From: Limnochordia bacterium
Lineage (GTDB): Bacteria > Bacillota > Limnochordia > Darwinibacteriales > DTU012
NCBI GenBank assembly: GCA_007116145.1
Contig: SKJB01000032.1
Location: forward strand, 1 to 45,594
Length of the DNA stretch: 45,594 nt
Reading direction: 5' to 3'
Part shown: in pieces, positions 35,127 to 44,506 of the stretch
Layout of the letters: the number at the start of each line of letters is the position of its first letter
Numbering within the stretch: the stretch's first letter is position 1
Made by a program: the position numbers and the translations under genes
The notes under the pieces: generated by a model
The model's database searches: none
Seen by the model: only the letters and a program-made list of their open reading frames with translations
What the model was told of the DNA's origin: nothing

Positions 35127-35954
35127 ATGATACGAATCCAACAGAGTCGAATTCAACAAACGTTTGAGAAACTAACTGCGTCGCACAAAAAGGCGCTTAT
35201 AACGTATGTAACAGCAGGTGATCCCTCGTTAGCGGTAACAGAGCAACTCGTTCTCGCAATGGAGGAGGGTGGAGCTGATATTATTGAGTTGGGGATTCCT
35301 TATTCGGATCCCTTAGCCGATGGGCCCGTCATCCAACGTGCAGCAAAACGCGCCTTGCAGGCAGGAACGAAAATCGATGACATTTTTGCGCTTGTGGCAA
35401 ATATCCGCAGCAAAACGCAAGTGCCTTTAGTATTTCTAGTGTATTTTAATCCAGTACTACAATATGGATTGCAGAAATTCTTGACTACATGCCATCACAG
35501 TGGTGTGGATGGGCTGATTATCCCTGATTTGCCTTTGGAGGAACGATCCCAACTCCAAGAAATCCTGACATCCACAGGGTATCCAATTGACCTTATTCCT
35601 TTAGTCGCCCCTACGTCCGCACAGCGGGTTCCCGCTCTTGTTGCCAAAGGCTCTGGCTTTGTTTACTGCATCGCTGCCATGGGGGTAACTGGTCAACGTG
35701 AAGAATTCTTCTTAGGTTTAGAGGAGTTTGTGCACGGAATTAAAGCGCATACTGCCACTCCAGTAGCTTTAGGATTTGGTATCGGTAGTCCAAAAGCTGT
35801 GCACACACTACGTGACTATGCAGATGGCTTGATCGTCGGTAGTGCGATTATCCAGAGAATTGAGGACTGTATCACAAATAAAAAAACCCCTGAAATTTCA
35901 AGGGTTGTCACCGATTTTGTCCGGGAATTGCGCGTAGCGTTAGATAGTTTTTAA
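35127..35954 (+). CDS. trpA: Tryptophan synthase alpha chain
   Basis: A 275-residue barrel releasing indole from indole-3-glycerol phosphate. The catalytic Glu54 (IIELGIPYSDP) and Asp65-region (LADGPVIQ) are present, as are FLVYFNPVLQYG, DGLIIPDLPLEE, YCIAAMGVTG, and GFGIGSPKAV. The ATG directly abuts the trpB stop. The 3' end contains the terminator of the opposite-strand thr operon and overlaps the thrB stop by 4 bp. No terminator for the trp operon itself is seen. Confidence 0.96.
   Translation: MIRIQQSRIQQTFEKLTASHKKALITYVTAGDPSLAVTEQLVLAMEEGGADIIELGIPYSDPLADGPVIQRAAKRALQAGTKIDDIFALVANIRSKTQVPLVFLVYFNPVLQYGLQKFLTTCHHSGVDGLIIPDLPLEERSQLQEILTSTGYPIDLIPLVAPTSAQRVPALVAKGSGFVYCIAAMGVTGQREEFFLGLEEFVHGIKAHTATPVALGFGIGSPKAVHTLRDYADGLIVGSAIIQRIEDCITNKKTPEISRVVTDFVRELRVALDSF
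35880..35906 (-). terminator. Terminator of hom-thrC-thrB, inside trpA
   Basis: Read on the minus strand, a stem of up to 11 bp (35896-35906 with 35885-35895, one U:G pair) is followed by seven U. It lies about 45 bp past the thrB stop, within trpA codons. Confidence 0.8.
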
Positions 35955-36847
35955 GAAATTCTTACCGTGCCCTGCGTGTTAATATCCGTATAAATTACCT
36001 GACTAGCTACGCCGTGGGTCTTAAAAGCAAGTTGCATAGCCTCTCCCACAGTCGCCGAATCACCAGTTGTAAACGCGATGACCGAAGGTCCGGCTCCACT
36101 GAGAGCGGCACCTAGGCCTCCACTCGTAGTGACGGCTTCAATGACGGAGATTAATCCAGGTACCAGTGAGGCGCGATAGGGTTGGTGGAGCTTGTCGTGG
36201 CAAGCCCAACGCAGGTGGGAGTAGTCGCCAGTGCAGAAGGCACTAACGAGTAAGGCGGCGCGACCAACATTATGGGTAGCATCACGAAAGGATACTTTAG
36301 CAGGTAAAACATTCCTAGCCTTTTTGGTACTAAGGTGAAATGCAGGGATTGCCACAACCATATTTAATGGTTTTGTCGGTTTAATGGCAATATATTTCAC
36401 CGCGCTCCCCTGCATACAGGCTGCAACTAAACCACCAAACAAGGCTGGTGCTACATTATCGGGATGCCCCTCCATCTCAGTAGCCATATCGAGCAGTTGA
36501 TCTGGGGTAAAGGGTTGTCCCACCAAGTGGTTAGCAGCAACTAAACCACCAATAATCGCAGCAGCACTGCTTCCTAGTCCGCGGGACAAAGGAATATTAT
36601 TTTCCTGCTTAATCCGGAGACCTGGAGTTTGACCGACTCGTTTAAAAACCTTAGTAGCCGCTTTATAGACGAGGTTTCCTTTATCAAGGGGTAATTCATT
36701 GGTTCCCTCACCCCGGACTGCGATTTCTAAGCCTGTAGGTATTCGTTCCATTTCGAGATAATTATAGATATTTAAAGCTAGGCCCAGAGCATCAAAACCA
36801 GGGCCTAGATTAGCGGTAGTGGCGGGTATTCTTAACCTAACGTTCAT
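35951..36847 (-). CDS. thrB: Homoserine kinase
   Basis: A 298-residue GHMP-superfamily kinase phosphorylating homoserine. RIPATTANLGPGFDALGLAL at the start, the ATP-binding motif PLSRGLGSSAAAIIGG, and a C-terminal GGLGAALSGAGPSVIAF are the family signatures. It follows thrC by 25 bp and is last in the hom-thrC-thrB operon. Its stop codon overlaps that of the convergent trpA. Confidence 0.95.
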   Translation of the reverse strand: MNVRLRIPATTANLGPGFDALGLALNIYNYLEMERIPTGLEIAVRGEGTNELPLDKGNLVYKAATKVFKRVGQTPGLRIKQENNIPLSRGLGSSAAAIIGGLVAANHLVGQPFTPDQLLDMATEMEGHPDNVAPALFGGLVAACMQGSAVKYIAIKPTKPLNMVVAIPAFHLSTKKARNVLPAKVSFRDATHNVGRAALLVSAFCTGDYSHLRWACHDKLHQPYRASLVPGLISVIEAVTTSGGLGAALSGAGPSVIAFTTGDSATVGEAMQLAFKTHGVASQVIYTDINTQGTVRIS

Positions 36848-36872
36848 GCGGTCTCCTCCATATCTACAGACA

Positions 36873-37928
36873 TCAGCGGGTCATTTCTTGCTCGATTGCA
36901 CTCAATGTAGCAGGCACTTTGCGTGGCCTGGTGCCGACAGAAATCGCTGTGTCAGGATCTTTTAATCCGTTGCCTGTTAATACACAGACGAGTTTTGAAC
37001 CTGGCTTAAAGTAATTCGTCTTAGCAAGTTTGATGACGCCTGCAAGTGAAGCTGCTGAGCCCGGTTCGGCGAAAACCCCTTCTTGGTTAGCTAGGAGTTG
37101 ATATGCAGCTAAAATTTCCTCGTCCGTTACCATGTCAATCAATCCACCACTTTCATCACGAGCAGCTTCCGCCTGTTTCCAACTCGCGGGATTACCTATG
37201 CGAATGGCCGTTGCGATTGTTTCTGGTTTCGTGACCACGTGTCCTAACACAATTGGAGCGGCCCCTGCTGCCTGGAAACCAAGCATTGTGGGTAGAGAAT
37301 TTGTGACCCCTTTGTCCTTGTATTCTTGAAATCCTTTCCAGTAAGCAGTGATATTACCAGCATTGCCAACGGGAACGGCTAAATAGTCCGGCGCAGCGCC
37401 TAATTGTTCACAAATCTCAAAGGCGGCAGTTTTTTGTCCCTCAATCCGGAAGGGATTAACAGAATTAACAAGTGTTATCGGATACGTCTCCGAAATAGTG
37501 CGAACAAGCGACAAGGCGTCGTCAAAATTACCCTCAATGGCTAGGATTTGCGCCCCGTAGGTAATCGCTTGTGCTAACTTACCAAGGGCGATTGCATTGT
37601 CAGGAATTAGTACTAAGCACTTTATCTTGGCGCGTGCAGCATAGGCTGCTGCTGCTGCTGAAGTGTTGCCAGTTGAAGCGCAAACTATCGCTTGGGAACC
37701 TGCTTCAACTGCTTTCGTAACAGCCATCGTCATTCCGCGATCTTTAAATGAGCCAGTGGGATTTTGCCCCTCGTACTTGAGATAAATCTCCAGATCCAGT
37801 CCTAACTCCTTTTGCAGATTATCGGCTTTTAATAATAAGGTGTTTCCTTCGTTTAGAGTAATCACACGTGTTTTGTCACTAACTGGCAAAAACTCCCGGT
37901 AACGATTTATTAACCCAGTCCAGGCCAT
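36873..37928 (-). CDS. thrC: Threonine synthase
   Basis: A 351-residue PLP enzyme making threonine from O-phosphohomoserine. LNEGNTLLL near the N terminus, [11 protein letters not shown] with PLP-Lys62, [18 protein letters not shown], and [15 protein letters not shown] (phosphate-binding loop), then LTGNGLKD at the end. The ATG at 37928 has AAGGGG upstream and lies 4 bp after the hom stop; the longer open frame overlaps hom and is not used. Confidence 0.95.
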   Translation of the reverse strand: MAWTGLINRYREFLPVSDKTRVITLNEGNTLLLKADNLQKELGLDLEIYLKYEGQNPTGSFKDRGMTMAVTKAVEAGSQAIVCASTGNTSAAAAAYAARAKIKCLVLIPDNAIALGKLAQAITYGAQILAIEGNFDDALSLVRTISETYPITLVNSVNPFRIEGQKTAAFEICEQLGAAPDYLAVPVGNAGNITAYWKGFQEYKDKGVTNSLPTMLGFQAAGAAPIVLGHVVTKPETIATAIRIGNPASWKQAEAARDESGGLIDMVTDEEILAAYQLLANQEGVFAEPGSAASLAGVIKLAKTNYFKPGSKLVCVLTGNGLKDPDTAISVGTRPRKVPATLSAIEQEMTR

Positions 37929-37932
37929 AATT

Positions 37933-39228
37933 CTAACCCCTTTCCAATACTCGGATGACATTACTTAAATTACGAATGCTAACTAGCGACTGGATTTTAG
38001 CCAGAGCTTTGTAGAATTGAGCTTCATTTACATCATGGGTAACTAGGACGATTTCAGCCACGTTAAAATCGCGGCGTTTCTGCAAGATCATATCGAGACT
38101 GATTTGTTCTTCTCCAAAGGCCATGGCCACACTGCCGAACACTCCCGATTGATCATTTGCTTTCATGCGCACATAAAAACGAGAGACGCGCTCTTCGTTG
38201 CAAACCATGGATTTGCGGGGAAAGGTGGTTTCCATGGAGCTGTTCTCAACCTGGTTATTAATATTACGCACCACATCGATAATGTCAGATACAATAGCAC
38301 TACCCGTTGGGAGGGAACCAGCCCCTCGTCCATAAAACATAACTTCGCCGACAGCATCACCAGTTAGGTAAAGAGCGTTAAATTCGTTATTAACAGAAGC
38401 CAATGGATGCCCAATCGGAACGAGAGTGGGATGGACTCGCAAGGATAACCCGTGCTCAGTTTCTTCTCCGACAGCTAGTAACTTGATAACAAAACCTAAC
38501 TCTTTGGCGTACATAATATCACGTGAACTAATCTCGGTAATACTTTCTGTATAGATCTGTGACACATCAACCTTGCTATTAAAAGCCAGGGATGAAAGAA
38601 TGGCCAGTTTGTACGCGGTATCCCGTCCTTCAAGATCAGATGACGGATCCTGTTCAGCGAAACCTTTAGCTTGTGCTTCGGCTAAAGCTTCCGAAAACTC
38701 TTTTTCAGCTACGCTCATTTGTGTTAAAATGTAGTTGGTTGTTCCATTGATAATTCCCATTAGGCTCTTAATGCGATTTGCTGCTAAACAGTGCTTGAAT
38801 GGGCGAATTAAGGGAATGCCTCCACCTACACTAGCTTCGTAAAAAATGCTTCGCTTGTGGGCTTTCGCGATTTCAAATAAGGATTCTCCGTGCTGTGCCA
38901 GTAGATCCTTATTCGCTGTAACCACATATTTTCCGTTTTCCAGCGCTTTGATAATATATTCTTTCGCTAATCCAATACCACCCATTACTTCGACGATAAT
39001 ATCGATGTCTGGATCTTCAAGCACGGATTGGGGATTCGTGGTTAATTGGATCCCTTCCGTCTTCACTAGCCTGGGTTGATTCAAATTGCGGACTAGTGCT
39101 TTGGTAATTTGGATTGTACTGCCAGTTTTTTTCAAGAATTCTTCTCGGTTTTTTTGGATTATCTCTACTGTACCGCACCCGACAGTACCTAATCCTAGCA
39201 AACCGACTCTGATATGTTCTTTATACAT
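37933..39228 (-). CDS. hom: Homoserine dehydrogenase
   Basis: A 431-residue enzyme reducing aspartate semialdehyde to homoserine. N-terminal NAD(P)-binding [16 protein letters not shown], then [23 protein letters not shown], and [11 protein letters not shown], with the catalytic region [18 protein letters not shown]. The last about 80 residues form an ACT domain ([20 protein letters not shown]), so feedback control by threonine is likely. First gene of hom-thrC-thrB. Confidence 0.95.
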   Translation of the reverse strand: MYKEHIRVGLLGLGTVGCGTVEIIQKNREEFLKKTGSTIQITKALVRNLNQPRLVKTEGIQLTTNPQSVLEDPDIDIIVEVMGGIGLAKEYIIKALENGKYVVTANKDLLAQHGESLFEIAKAHKRSIFYEASVGGGIPLIRPFKHCLAANRIKSLMGIINGTTNYILTQMSVAEKEFSEALAEAQAKGFAEQDPSSDLEGRDTAYKLAILSSLAFNSKVDVSQIYTESITEISSRDIMYAKELGFVIKLLAVGEETEHGLSLRVHPTLVPIGHPLASVNNEFNALYLTGDAVGEVMFYGRGAGSLPTGSAIVSDIIDVVRNINNQVENSSMETTFPRKSMVCNEERVSRFYVRMKANDQSGVFGSVAMAFGEEQISLDMILQKRRDFNVAEIVLVTHDVNEAQFYKALAKIQSLVSIRNLSNVIRVLERG

Positions 39229-39252
39229 GGTGGTAACACCTTCCTCGCTTTG

Positions 39253-39268
39253 TGTACTCTCAGGTACA
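39253..39268. promoter_or_regulatory. Short inverted repeat in the hom leader
   Basis: TGTAC, 6 bp, GTACA, between the hom promoter and its SD. It could be an operator or a small RNA hairpin. No T-box or known threonine attenuator is apparent. Confidence 0.25.
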
Positions 39269-39278
39269 GCTTTTTCCT

Positions 39279-39307
39279 AGTATAGCACAAAAGCCGGGGA
39301 TTGTTGA
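39279..39307 (-). promoter_or_regulatory. Promoter of hom-thrC-thrB
   Basis: On the minus strand, TCAACA (-35, four of six) then 17 bp, then TATACT (-10, five of six), about 50 bp before the hom ATG. Confidence 0.55.
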
Positions 39308-39432
39308 GTAGATTTCGTGTTTTTATTGTTTTGTTAACGCAGATCATCACTTAATTCGACATTTTTAGGAAGGATTGCGATAGTGTAAAGGAGAATCTAG
39401 ATAGCGTAGATTAATATTTAAGGAGTGAGCGT

Positions 39433-40563
39433 ATGTATTCAGAACTTAATCCACCGCAAAGAATACTAATGGGACCTGGACCAAGTGATGTGGCGCCTCA
39501 GGTTCTAAAGGCAATGGCCACCCCATTGTTAGGGCATTTGGATCCACAATTCTTAACAATTATGAATGATGTAATGGAAATGCTGCGAGAAGTGTTTCAA
39601 ACTAAAAACCAAATGACCATCCCGATGTCGGGTACAGGTAGTGCTGGTATGGAAACAGTGTTTGTTAACTTAGTAGAACCTGGAGATAAAGTAATTATTG
39701 GGGTTAAGGGTTTATTTGGACAGCGCATGGTTGATGTTGCTAAGCGTTGTGGCGCGGAAGTGATTGCTGTAGAAGCAGAGTGGGGAACCATCATTGAACC
39801 TGCACAAATCAAAGAAGCGTTAGAAGCAAATCCTGGAGTAAAAGTAGTGGCTTTAGTCCATGCCGAAACCTCGACGGGAGTACTTCAACCGCTACAGGAA
39901 ATATCGCAGATGACTCATAGCGCTGGCGCACTGTTTGTTGTGGATGCGGTAACATCCTTGGGAGGTATTGAAGTCGGTATTGATAAAAATCAAATAGATG
40001 CTTGCTATAGTGGAACGCAGAAGTGTCTGAGCGCACCTCCTGGATTAGCACCAGTAACCTTTAGTCCCCGCGCTGGTGAAGTCATTGCTAATCGTAAGAC
40101 ACCGGTTCAGAGTTGGTATCTTGATTTATCGATGATTCAAAGCTATTGGGGTAAAGAGCGATTATATCATCATACTGCCCCGATCACGATGAATTATGCT
40201 CTGCGCGAAACGTTGCGTTTAGTGTTAGCCGAAGGATTAGAGAATGCATTTACCCGCCACCAGACTTTAGGCAGTGAGCTACAGGCTGGGCTTGTGAATA
40301 TGGGGTTGAAATTGGTGGTGGATGCAGAATATCGTTTGCCACAACTAACAGCGGTTTATATTCCAGAAGGGGTAGATGATCTAAGTGTCCGTAAGCAGCT
40401 ACTCGAGAAGTATAGTATTGAAATCGGTGGCGGTTTAGGTGCTTTTAAAGGGAAGGTATGGCGCGTTGGGTTAATGGGTTATGCTTGTAATCGACGAAAT
40501 GTTACCGTTTTCCTTGCAGCTTTAGAGCAGGTATTAAAGGAGCAAGGTTACCGAAAACCGTAA
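39433..40563 (+). CDS. Class V aminotransferase (alanine-glyoxylate/serine-pyruvate type)
   Basis: A 376-residue PLP enzyme. LMGPGPSDV at the N terminus, the [20 protein letters not shown] segment, [21 protein letters not shown], and [16 protein letters not shown] with the PLP-Lys define the AGXT/serine-glyoxylate aminotransferase group. Bacterial relatives include PucG (ureidoglycine-glyoxylate aminotransferase) and serine- or alanine-glyoxylate transaminases; the amino donor cannot be decided from sequence, and no purine-catabolic genes lie next to it. SD AAGGAG. Only 43 bp separate it from the flavin oxidoreductase, so the two are likely co-transcribed. Confidence 0.88.
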   Translation: MYSELNPPQRILMGPGPSDVAPQVLKAMATPLLGHLDPQFLTIMNDVMEMLREVFQTKNQMTIPMSGTGSAGMETVFVNLVEPGDKVIIGVKGLFGQRMVDVAKRCGAEVIAVEAEWGTIIEPAQIKEALEANPGVKVVALVHAETSTGVLQPLQEISQMTHSAGALFVVDAVTSLGGIEVGIDKNQIDACYSGTQKCLSAPPGLAPVTFSPRAGEVIANRKTPVQSWYLDLSMIQSYWGKERLYHHTAPITMNYALRETLRLVLAEGLENAFTRHQTLGSELQAGLVNMGLKLVVDAEYRLPQLTAVYIPEGVDDLSVRKQLLEKYSIEIGGGLGAFKGKVWRVGLMGYACNRRNVTVFLAALEQVLKEQGYRKP

Positions 40564-40606
40564 GCAAGTAGAGACTACAGAGATATATAGAATAGGTGGT
40601 TTATTC

Positions 40607-41926
40607 ATGGAAAAATTTAAGTTCAATTACCGAACTGTAACTGACTTAGAAAAGGATATCGCAAAATATAAGCTGGAATTACCATGGCAGCAAGATTTGC
40701 AGTCACTGAAAGAACCAATATCTGTTGGTGCAGGTGTCGTTCCTAATCGTTTAGCCATTCATCCGATGGAAGGATGTGACAGTCAAATCGACGGCTCACC
40801 TAGTGAACTGACCACGAGGCGTTATATCCGCTTTGCTCAAGGGGGTTCAGGTTTGATCTGGTTTGAAGCTGTTGCCGTTAGCGAAGAAGGGCGAGGTAAA
40901 TCCAATCAATTATATATTAACGATCATACGGTGGAGAGTTTTCGGATTTTAGTCGAAAAAACACGACAAGCGGCTCTGGAAACCAATGGTATAGACCCCT
41001 ATCTTGTATTGCAGTTAACGCATGCGGGACGGTATGGAGACAATAAAATTATTGGCGTTCATGAAGAGGAGTTAGATCGTAGAGCTAAAGTAGATCCGAG
41101 TAAACCCGTGGTAACAGATGCCCAATTAGCAAAACTCGAAGATGACTTGGTAAAGGGTGCAAAGTTGGCGCAGCAGGCGGGTTTTAATGCTGTAGATATC
41201 AAGAGTTGTCACCGTTATCTCACGAACGAAATTTTAGGTGCTCACGACCGAACAGGGTTGTATGGAGGAAGTTATGAGAATCGCACTCGATTAATCAAAA
41301 ATGTGATCCAAAAGATTAAAGCTGAGAAGATTGCTATTGAGATCACAGTGCGGATTAATAGTTATGATGCTGTTAAGTATCCCTATGGCTGGGGGACGGA
41401 TAAAGATGGTAACATTGATCTTGCAGAGCCGAAAAAGCTTGTGCAGGAATTAGGGGATCTAGGCATCAACATGATTAATATCACGGCTAGCACCCCCTAT
41501 TTGGCGCCGCATCTGTCTCGACCATATGACCAACCTACCAAGCTAGGATATATCGCGCCCGAGCATCCGCTGCTTGGGGTCGATCGTTTGATTCACTTAG
41601 CAAAAGCGATGCAACAGACAGTTCCCGATGTTGTTATTGTTGGCACTGGCTATAGTTGGCTACGTCAGTTTGCACCGTACATCGCAGCGGGCGTGGTCAA
41701 TGCAGGCTGGGCTAAAATAGTAGGGTTTGGCCGCCAAGCATTTGCCTATCCAGATTTTGCCAGAGATATTATTAAAGAAAATAAAATGGCAACGAAAAGA
41801 GTCTGCGTAAGCTGTAGCAAGTGCTCCGAATTAAAAGCAAAAGCGCGTCTGACAGGGTGTGTGGTCCGAGATAATCAGGTATATATCCCTCCTTATTTAG
41901 AGTTAATGAAGGAGATGCAACAGTAG
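40607..41926 (+). CDS. Old-Yellow-Enzyme-family flavin oxidoreductase with C-terminal Cys cluster
   Basis: A 439-residue TIM-barrel flavoprotein. VPNRLAIHPMEGCD near the start, GGSGLIWFEAVAV, LQLTHAGRYG, GFNAVDIKSCHRYL, GGSYENRTRL, and IVGFGRQAFAYPDFA are OYE/enoate-reductase core features. Near the C terminus four Cys are arranged C-x2-C-x2-C-x11-C (about residues 400, 403, 406, 418), close to the C-x2-C-x3-C-x11-C 4Fe-4S site of 2,4-dienoyl-CoA reductase. The Rossmann NAD(P)H/FAD domains that follow the cluster in that enzyme are absent, so electrons must come from elsewhere. Substrate unknown. SD is weak (AGGTGG). Confidence 0.85.
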   Translation: MEKFKFNYRTVTDLEKDIAKYKLELPWQQDLQSLKEPISVGAGVVPNRLAIHPMEGCDSQIDGSPSELTTRRYIRFAQGGSGLIWFEAVAVSEEGRGKSNQLYINDHTVESFRILVEKTRQAALETNGIDPYLVLQLTHAGRYGDNKIIGVHEEELDRRAKVDPSKPVVTDAQLAKLEDDLVKGAKLAQQAGFNAVDIKSCHRYLTNEILGAHDRTGLYGGSYENRTRLIKNVIQKIKAEKIAIEITVRINSYDAVKYPYGWGTDKDGNIDLAEPKKLVQELGDLGINMINITASTPYLAPHLSRPYDQPTKLGYIAPEHPLLGVDRLIHLAKAMQQTVPDVVIVGTGYSWLRQFAPYIAAGVVNAGWAKIVGFGRQAFAYPDFARDIIKENKMATKRVCVSCSKCSELKAKARLTGCVVRDNQVYIPPYLELMKEMQQ

Positions 41927-42279
41927 TCGGTTTAGCACCAACGATTGTACGATTATCGGTTGTATGGATCCGAGTGGTCTGTAGCAGGACTTTTAATCTC
42001 TAAAGGAGAACTAATAGAAAACAGACAGATTCAGGTTCTTGGATGTTAAGGTATTTCATAATTATTGCTTACTATTTTTTTGCTTTTTAGGAGGAATACG
42101 TAAAATTTCGGTGAATAATTGTTTTTATGGAGTCAATAAGGTAACGTAAAGGGGGAATGCTCTAGTTTTAATTTTAGTTTTAGTTTTGTTACTCCAAAGA
42201 AGGTGAGCCATCTTTGGTGCAAGAGTGGAAGTACATTTAGCCGAGTCAGCTGTTTATTTGTTAGTTGGGAGGGAACGAT
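41927..42279 (+). other. Long AT-rich intergenic leader
   Basis: About 350 bp without a credible gene. It holds AGCAGGA (41983-41989) followed 18 nt later by GAACTAATAGAA, T-rich runs including three TTTTAG/TTTTAA units (about 42165-42187), and a 7-bp hairpin CCAAAGA/TCTTTGG (42194-42217). An AGGAGG near 42091 is not followed by a start codon of any useful ORF. I find no clear promoter or riboswitch; it probably contains the promoter of the NHL-Yip1 gene. Confidence 0.4.
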
Positions 42280-44439
42280 TTGAAATTTAAGAATGGAATT
42301 ACGACAGCACTTATTTTACTTGCATTGTTATTGGTGCTTAGTACTAGTCAAGCAGATGCAGTGATGTACAAGAGCTATATTTATGACGGTTGGGGTTTAG
42401 ATGTACCTACGCCGCATCCTTATCTCCCTGTACAGGTAATCCATGGTAAGGATTTAGGTCTTACGGCACTAAACAACCCTCAAGATCTATTTGTAGCTAG
42501 CGATAACACCCTATACATTGTAGATTCGGGTAACAATCGGATTATTCGTACAGATGATCAGTTTCAGGTCCTAAATATTTATGACAATTTTGAACGTGAT
42601 GGGCAGATAGATACTTTTAATAATCCCCAAGGCATCTTTATCACACCAACCGGTCATATGTTTATTGCTGATCGCGATAATGCCCGTATCGTTCGGTTAG
42701 ATGAGCATGGTGAGTTTGTCATGCAGATTAGTGAGCCCGAATCGGATATTCCAGGAGCATTTCCGGACCACTTCCGCTTTAGGCCACGAAAAGTTGCTGT
42801 TGACCCTGCCAATCGAGTTTATATTATTGCAGATGGTTTATACGAAGGTCTTTTAGAACTAGATATCGATGGTAACTTCCGCGGTTTTGTAGGAGCTCCT
42901 AGAGTTTCTCCGAATCCGATTGATTGGTTTTGGAGTATGATTGCATCAGATGAACAAAGACAGCGGATGCGCTTATTCCTTCCAACGGAGTACAGTAACA
43001 TGGATTTGGATGATCGAGGCTTTATTTATACAACAGTAAGAAGTGGAGGCGCTCATGCCGATCAACGCATTCGTCGCTTAAATCCGTCTGGAATGGATAT
43101 TCTGACACGAGAAGGCACCACAACCCCCATGGGTGATATTCATGCTCCACAATGGGGTACTAGTATTGTAGGCGAATCGGTTTTGGTCGATATTGTTAGC
43201 CGACCAGGAAACATGTATTCTGTTCTCGACTCCAAACGTGGTCGGATTTTTACCTACGATGGTAGCGGTAATCTGCTCTACATCTTTGGCGGTATAGGAC
43301 ATGGTATTGGTCTAACCCTCAACCCGATCTCTCTAACTGCTATCGGAGAGCAATTATTAGTGTTAGATAATCGTGCAGGTCGAATTACCGTGTTTGATCC
43401 GACAGAATATGCATTATTGATTCATGAAGCGATTTACTATTATAACCGTGGTCGCTATCATCAGGCTACAGAAGCTTGGAAGCAAGTTTTGATGCGTAAT
43501 GCTAACTATGAGCTTGCTTACAATGGTATTGCCACTGCATATTTACGGCAAAATGCCTATGAAGAAGCTATGGCCAATTTCTACCTAGGTAATAATCGAA
43601 GCGGATACTCCGATGCATTTGAGCGCTATCGCCGTGAGCGAATCGGGGATAACTTTGGTACGATTATGACTGTGATTTTACTCTCGGTGTTGGGTATTTT
43701 CTTAGCCTATCGCTTTAAGCTAGGAACGATATTATCAAGGAAGTGGAGTAACACGGAGGTTGCTGCTACCATTAGTTCTGATCGCGTGCAAAACAATCGA
43801 GTCTTTGCATACTGCAAAACTACTTTTGGTGCATTATGGTACGCTATTCATGTTATTTTCCACCCGTATGATGGTTTCTGGGATCTTAAGTTTGAAAAGC
43901 GCGGCACTACCTCCGCGGCTACGATTTTGCTTGGTTTAGTTATTACATCTTTTGTTTTCATGCGGCAGTACACTGGCTTTATTTTGAACTATAATCGGCC
44001 AGAGCATCTAAACATAATTGTTGAGATAACGAGTATTGTATTACCATTTATGTTATGGGTATTAGTGAATTGGGCACTCACTACATTGATGGAAGGTAAA
44101 GGTACAATTAAGGATATTTATCTAGCCACAGCGTATTCCTTAACCCCTTTAATTCTCATTAATATTCCTGCTACGATTCTGAGTAATTATATTACCGTGG
44201 CAGAAGTGTCTTTCTTTGCCTTTTTCATTTCTTTGGCTGTATTTTGGTCTATGGGCCTCATGGTTTTAGGAACATCGATTACCCATGACTATGATATGAC
44301 AAAGACAGTACTAACCATATTTGCGATTATAGTCGGAATGGGAACTGTGCTCTTTGTAGGATTACTATTCTTTAACGTAATAGACCGGATGCTTCGGTTT
44401 ATTCAAGAGATATACACAGAATTTGCCTTTAGGTTGTGA
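42280..44439 (+). CDS. Secreted/membrane protein: NHL repeats, TPR, Yip1-like membrane domain
   Basis: About 719 residues. A signal peptide (LKFKNGITTALILLALLLVL...) ends near SQADA. Residues about 60-370 form NHL-type beta-propeller blades (NNPQDLFVASDNTLYIVDSG, NNPQGIFITPTGHMFIADRD and later ones). About 375-450 is a TPR pair (YYYNRGRYHQATEAWKQVL, AYNGIATAYLRQNAYEEAM). A membrane helix near 465-480 and then four or five more helices make up a Yip1-like C-terminal domain. The propeller and TPR would face outside, the Yip1 part sits in the membrane. TTG at 42280 is the start because GGGAGGG lies just upstream; an earlier in-frame TTG overlaps that SD. It precedes a DUF5696-like secreted gene; such pairs often accompany sugar ABC transporters. 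Function unknown. Confidence 0.82.
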   Translation: MKFKNGITTALILLALLLVLSTSQADAVMYKSYIYDGWGLDVPTPHPYLPVQVIHGKDLGLTALNNPQDLFVASDNTLYIVDSGNNRIIRTDDQFQVLNIYDNFERDGQIDTFNNPQGIFITPTGHMFIADRDNARIVRLDEHGEFVMQISEPESDIPGAFPDHFRFRPRKVAVDPANRVYIIADGLYEGLLELDIDGNFRGFVGAPRVSPNPIDWFWSMIASDEQRQRMRLFLPTEYSNMDLDDRGFIYTTVRSGGAHADQRIRRLNPSGMDILTREGTTTPMGDIHAPQWGTSIVGESVLVDIVSRPGNMYSVLDSKRGRIFTYDGSGNLLYIFGGIGHGIGLTLNPISLTAIGEQLLVLDNRAGRITVFDPTEYALLIHEAIYYYNRGRYHQATEAWKQVLMRNANYELAYNGIATAYLRQNAYEEAMANFYLGNNRSGYSDAFERYRRERIGDNFGTIMTVILLSVLGIFLAYRFKLGTILSRKWSNTEVAATISSDRVQNNRVFAYCKTTFGALWYAIHVIFHPYDGFWDLKFEKRGTTSAATILLGLVITSFVFMRQYTGFILNYNRPEHLNIIVEITSIVLPFMLWVLVNWALTTLMEGKGTIKDIYLATAYSLTPLILINIPATILSNYITVAEVSFFAFFISLAVFWSMGLMVLGTSITHDYDMTKTVLTIFAIIVGMGTVLFVGLLFFNVIDRMLRFIQEIYTEFAFRL

Positions 44440-44506
44440 TGATGCAACTAGTTCAAGTAGGCAAAAACAGTGTTTGCTGCGATTATGACAAAGGGAGAGA
44501 TCGATA

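Noticed and set aside
37929-37961. Upstream in-frame start for thrC
   Set aside because: It lies within the hom coding end and lacks an SD; the ATG at 37928 has AAGGGG and gives a family-typical N terminus.
42165-42187. TTTTAG/TTTTAA tandem units as a repeat array or CRISPR-like element
   Set aside because: Only three short imperfect units; simple AT-rich low-complexity sequence.
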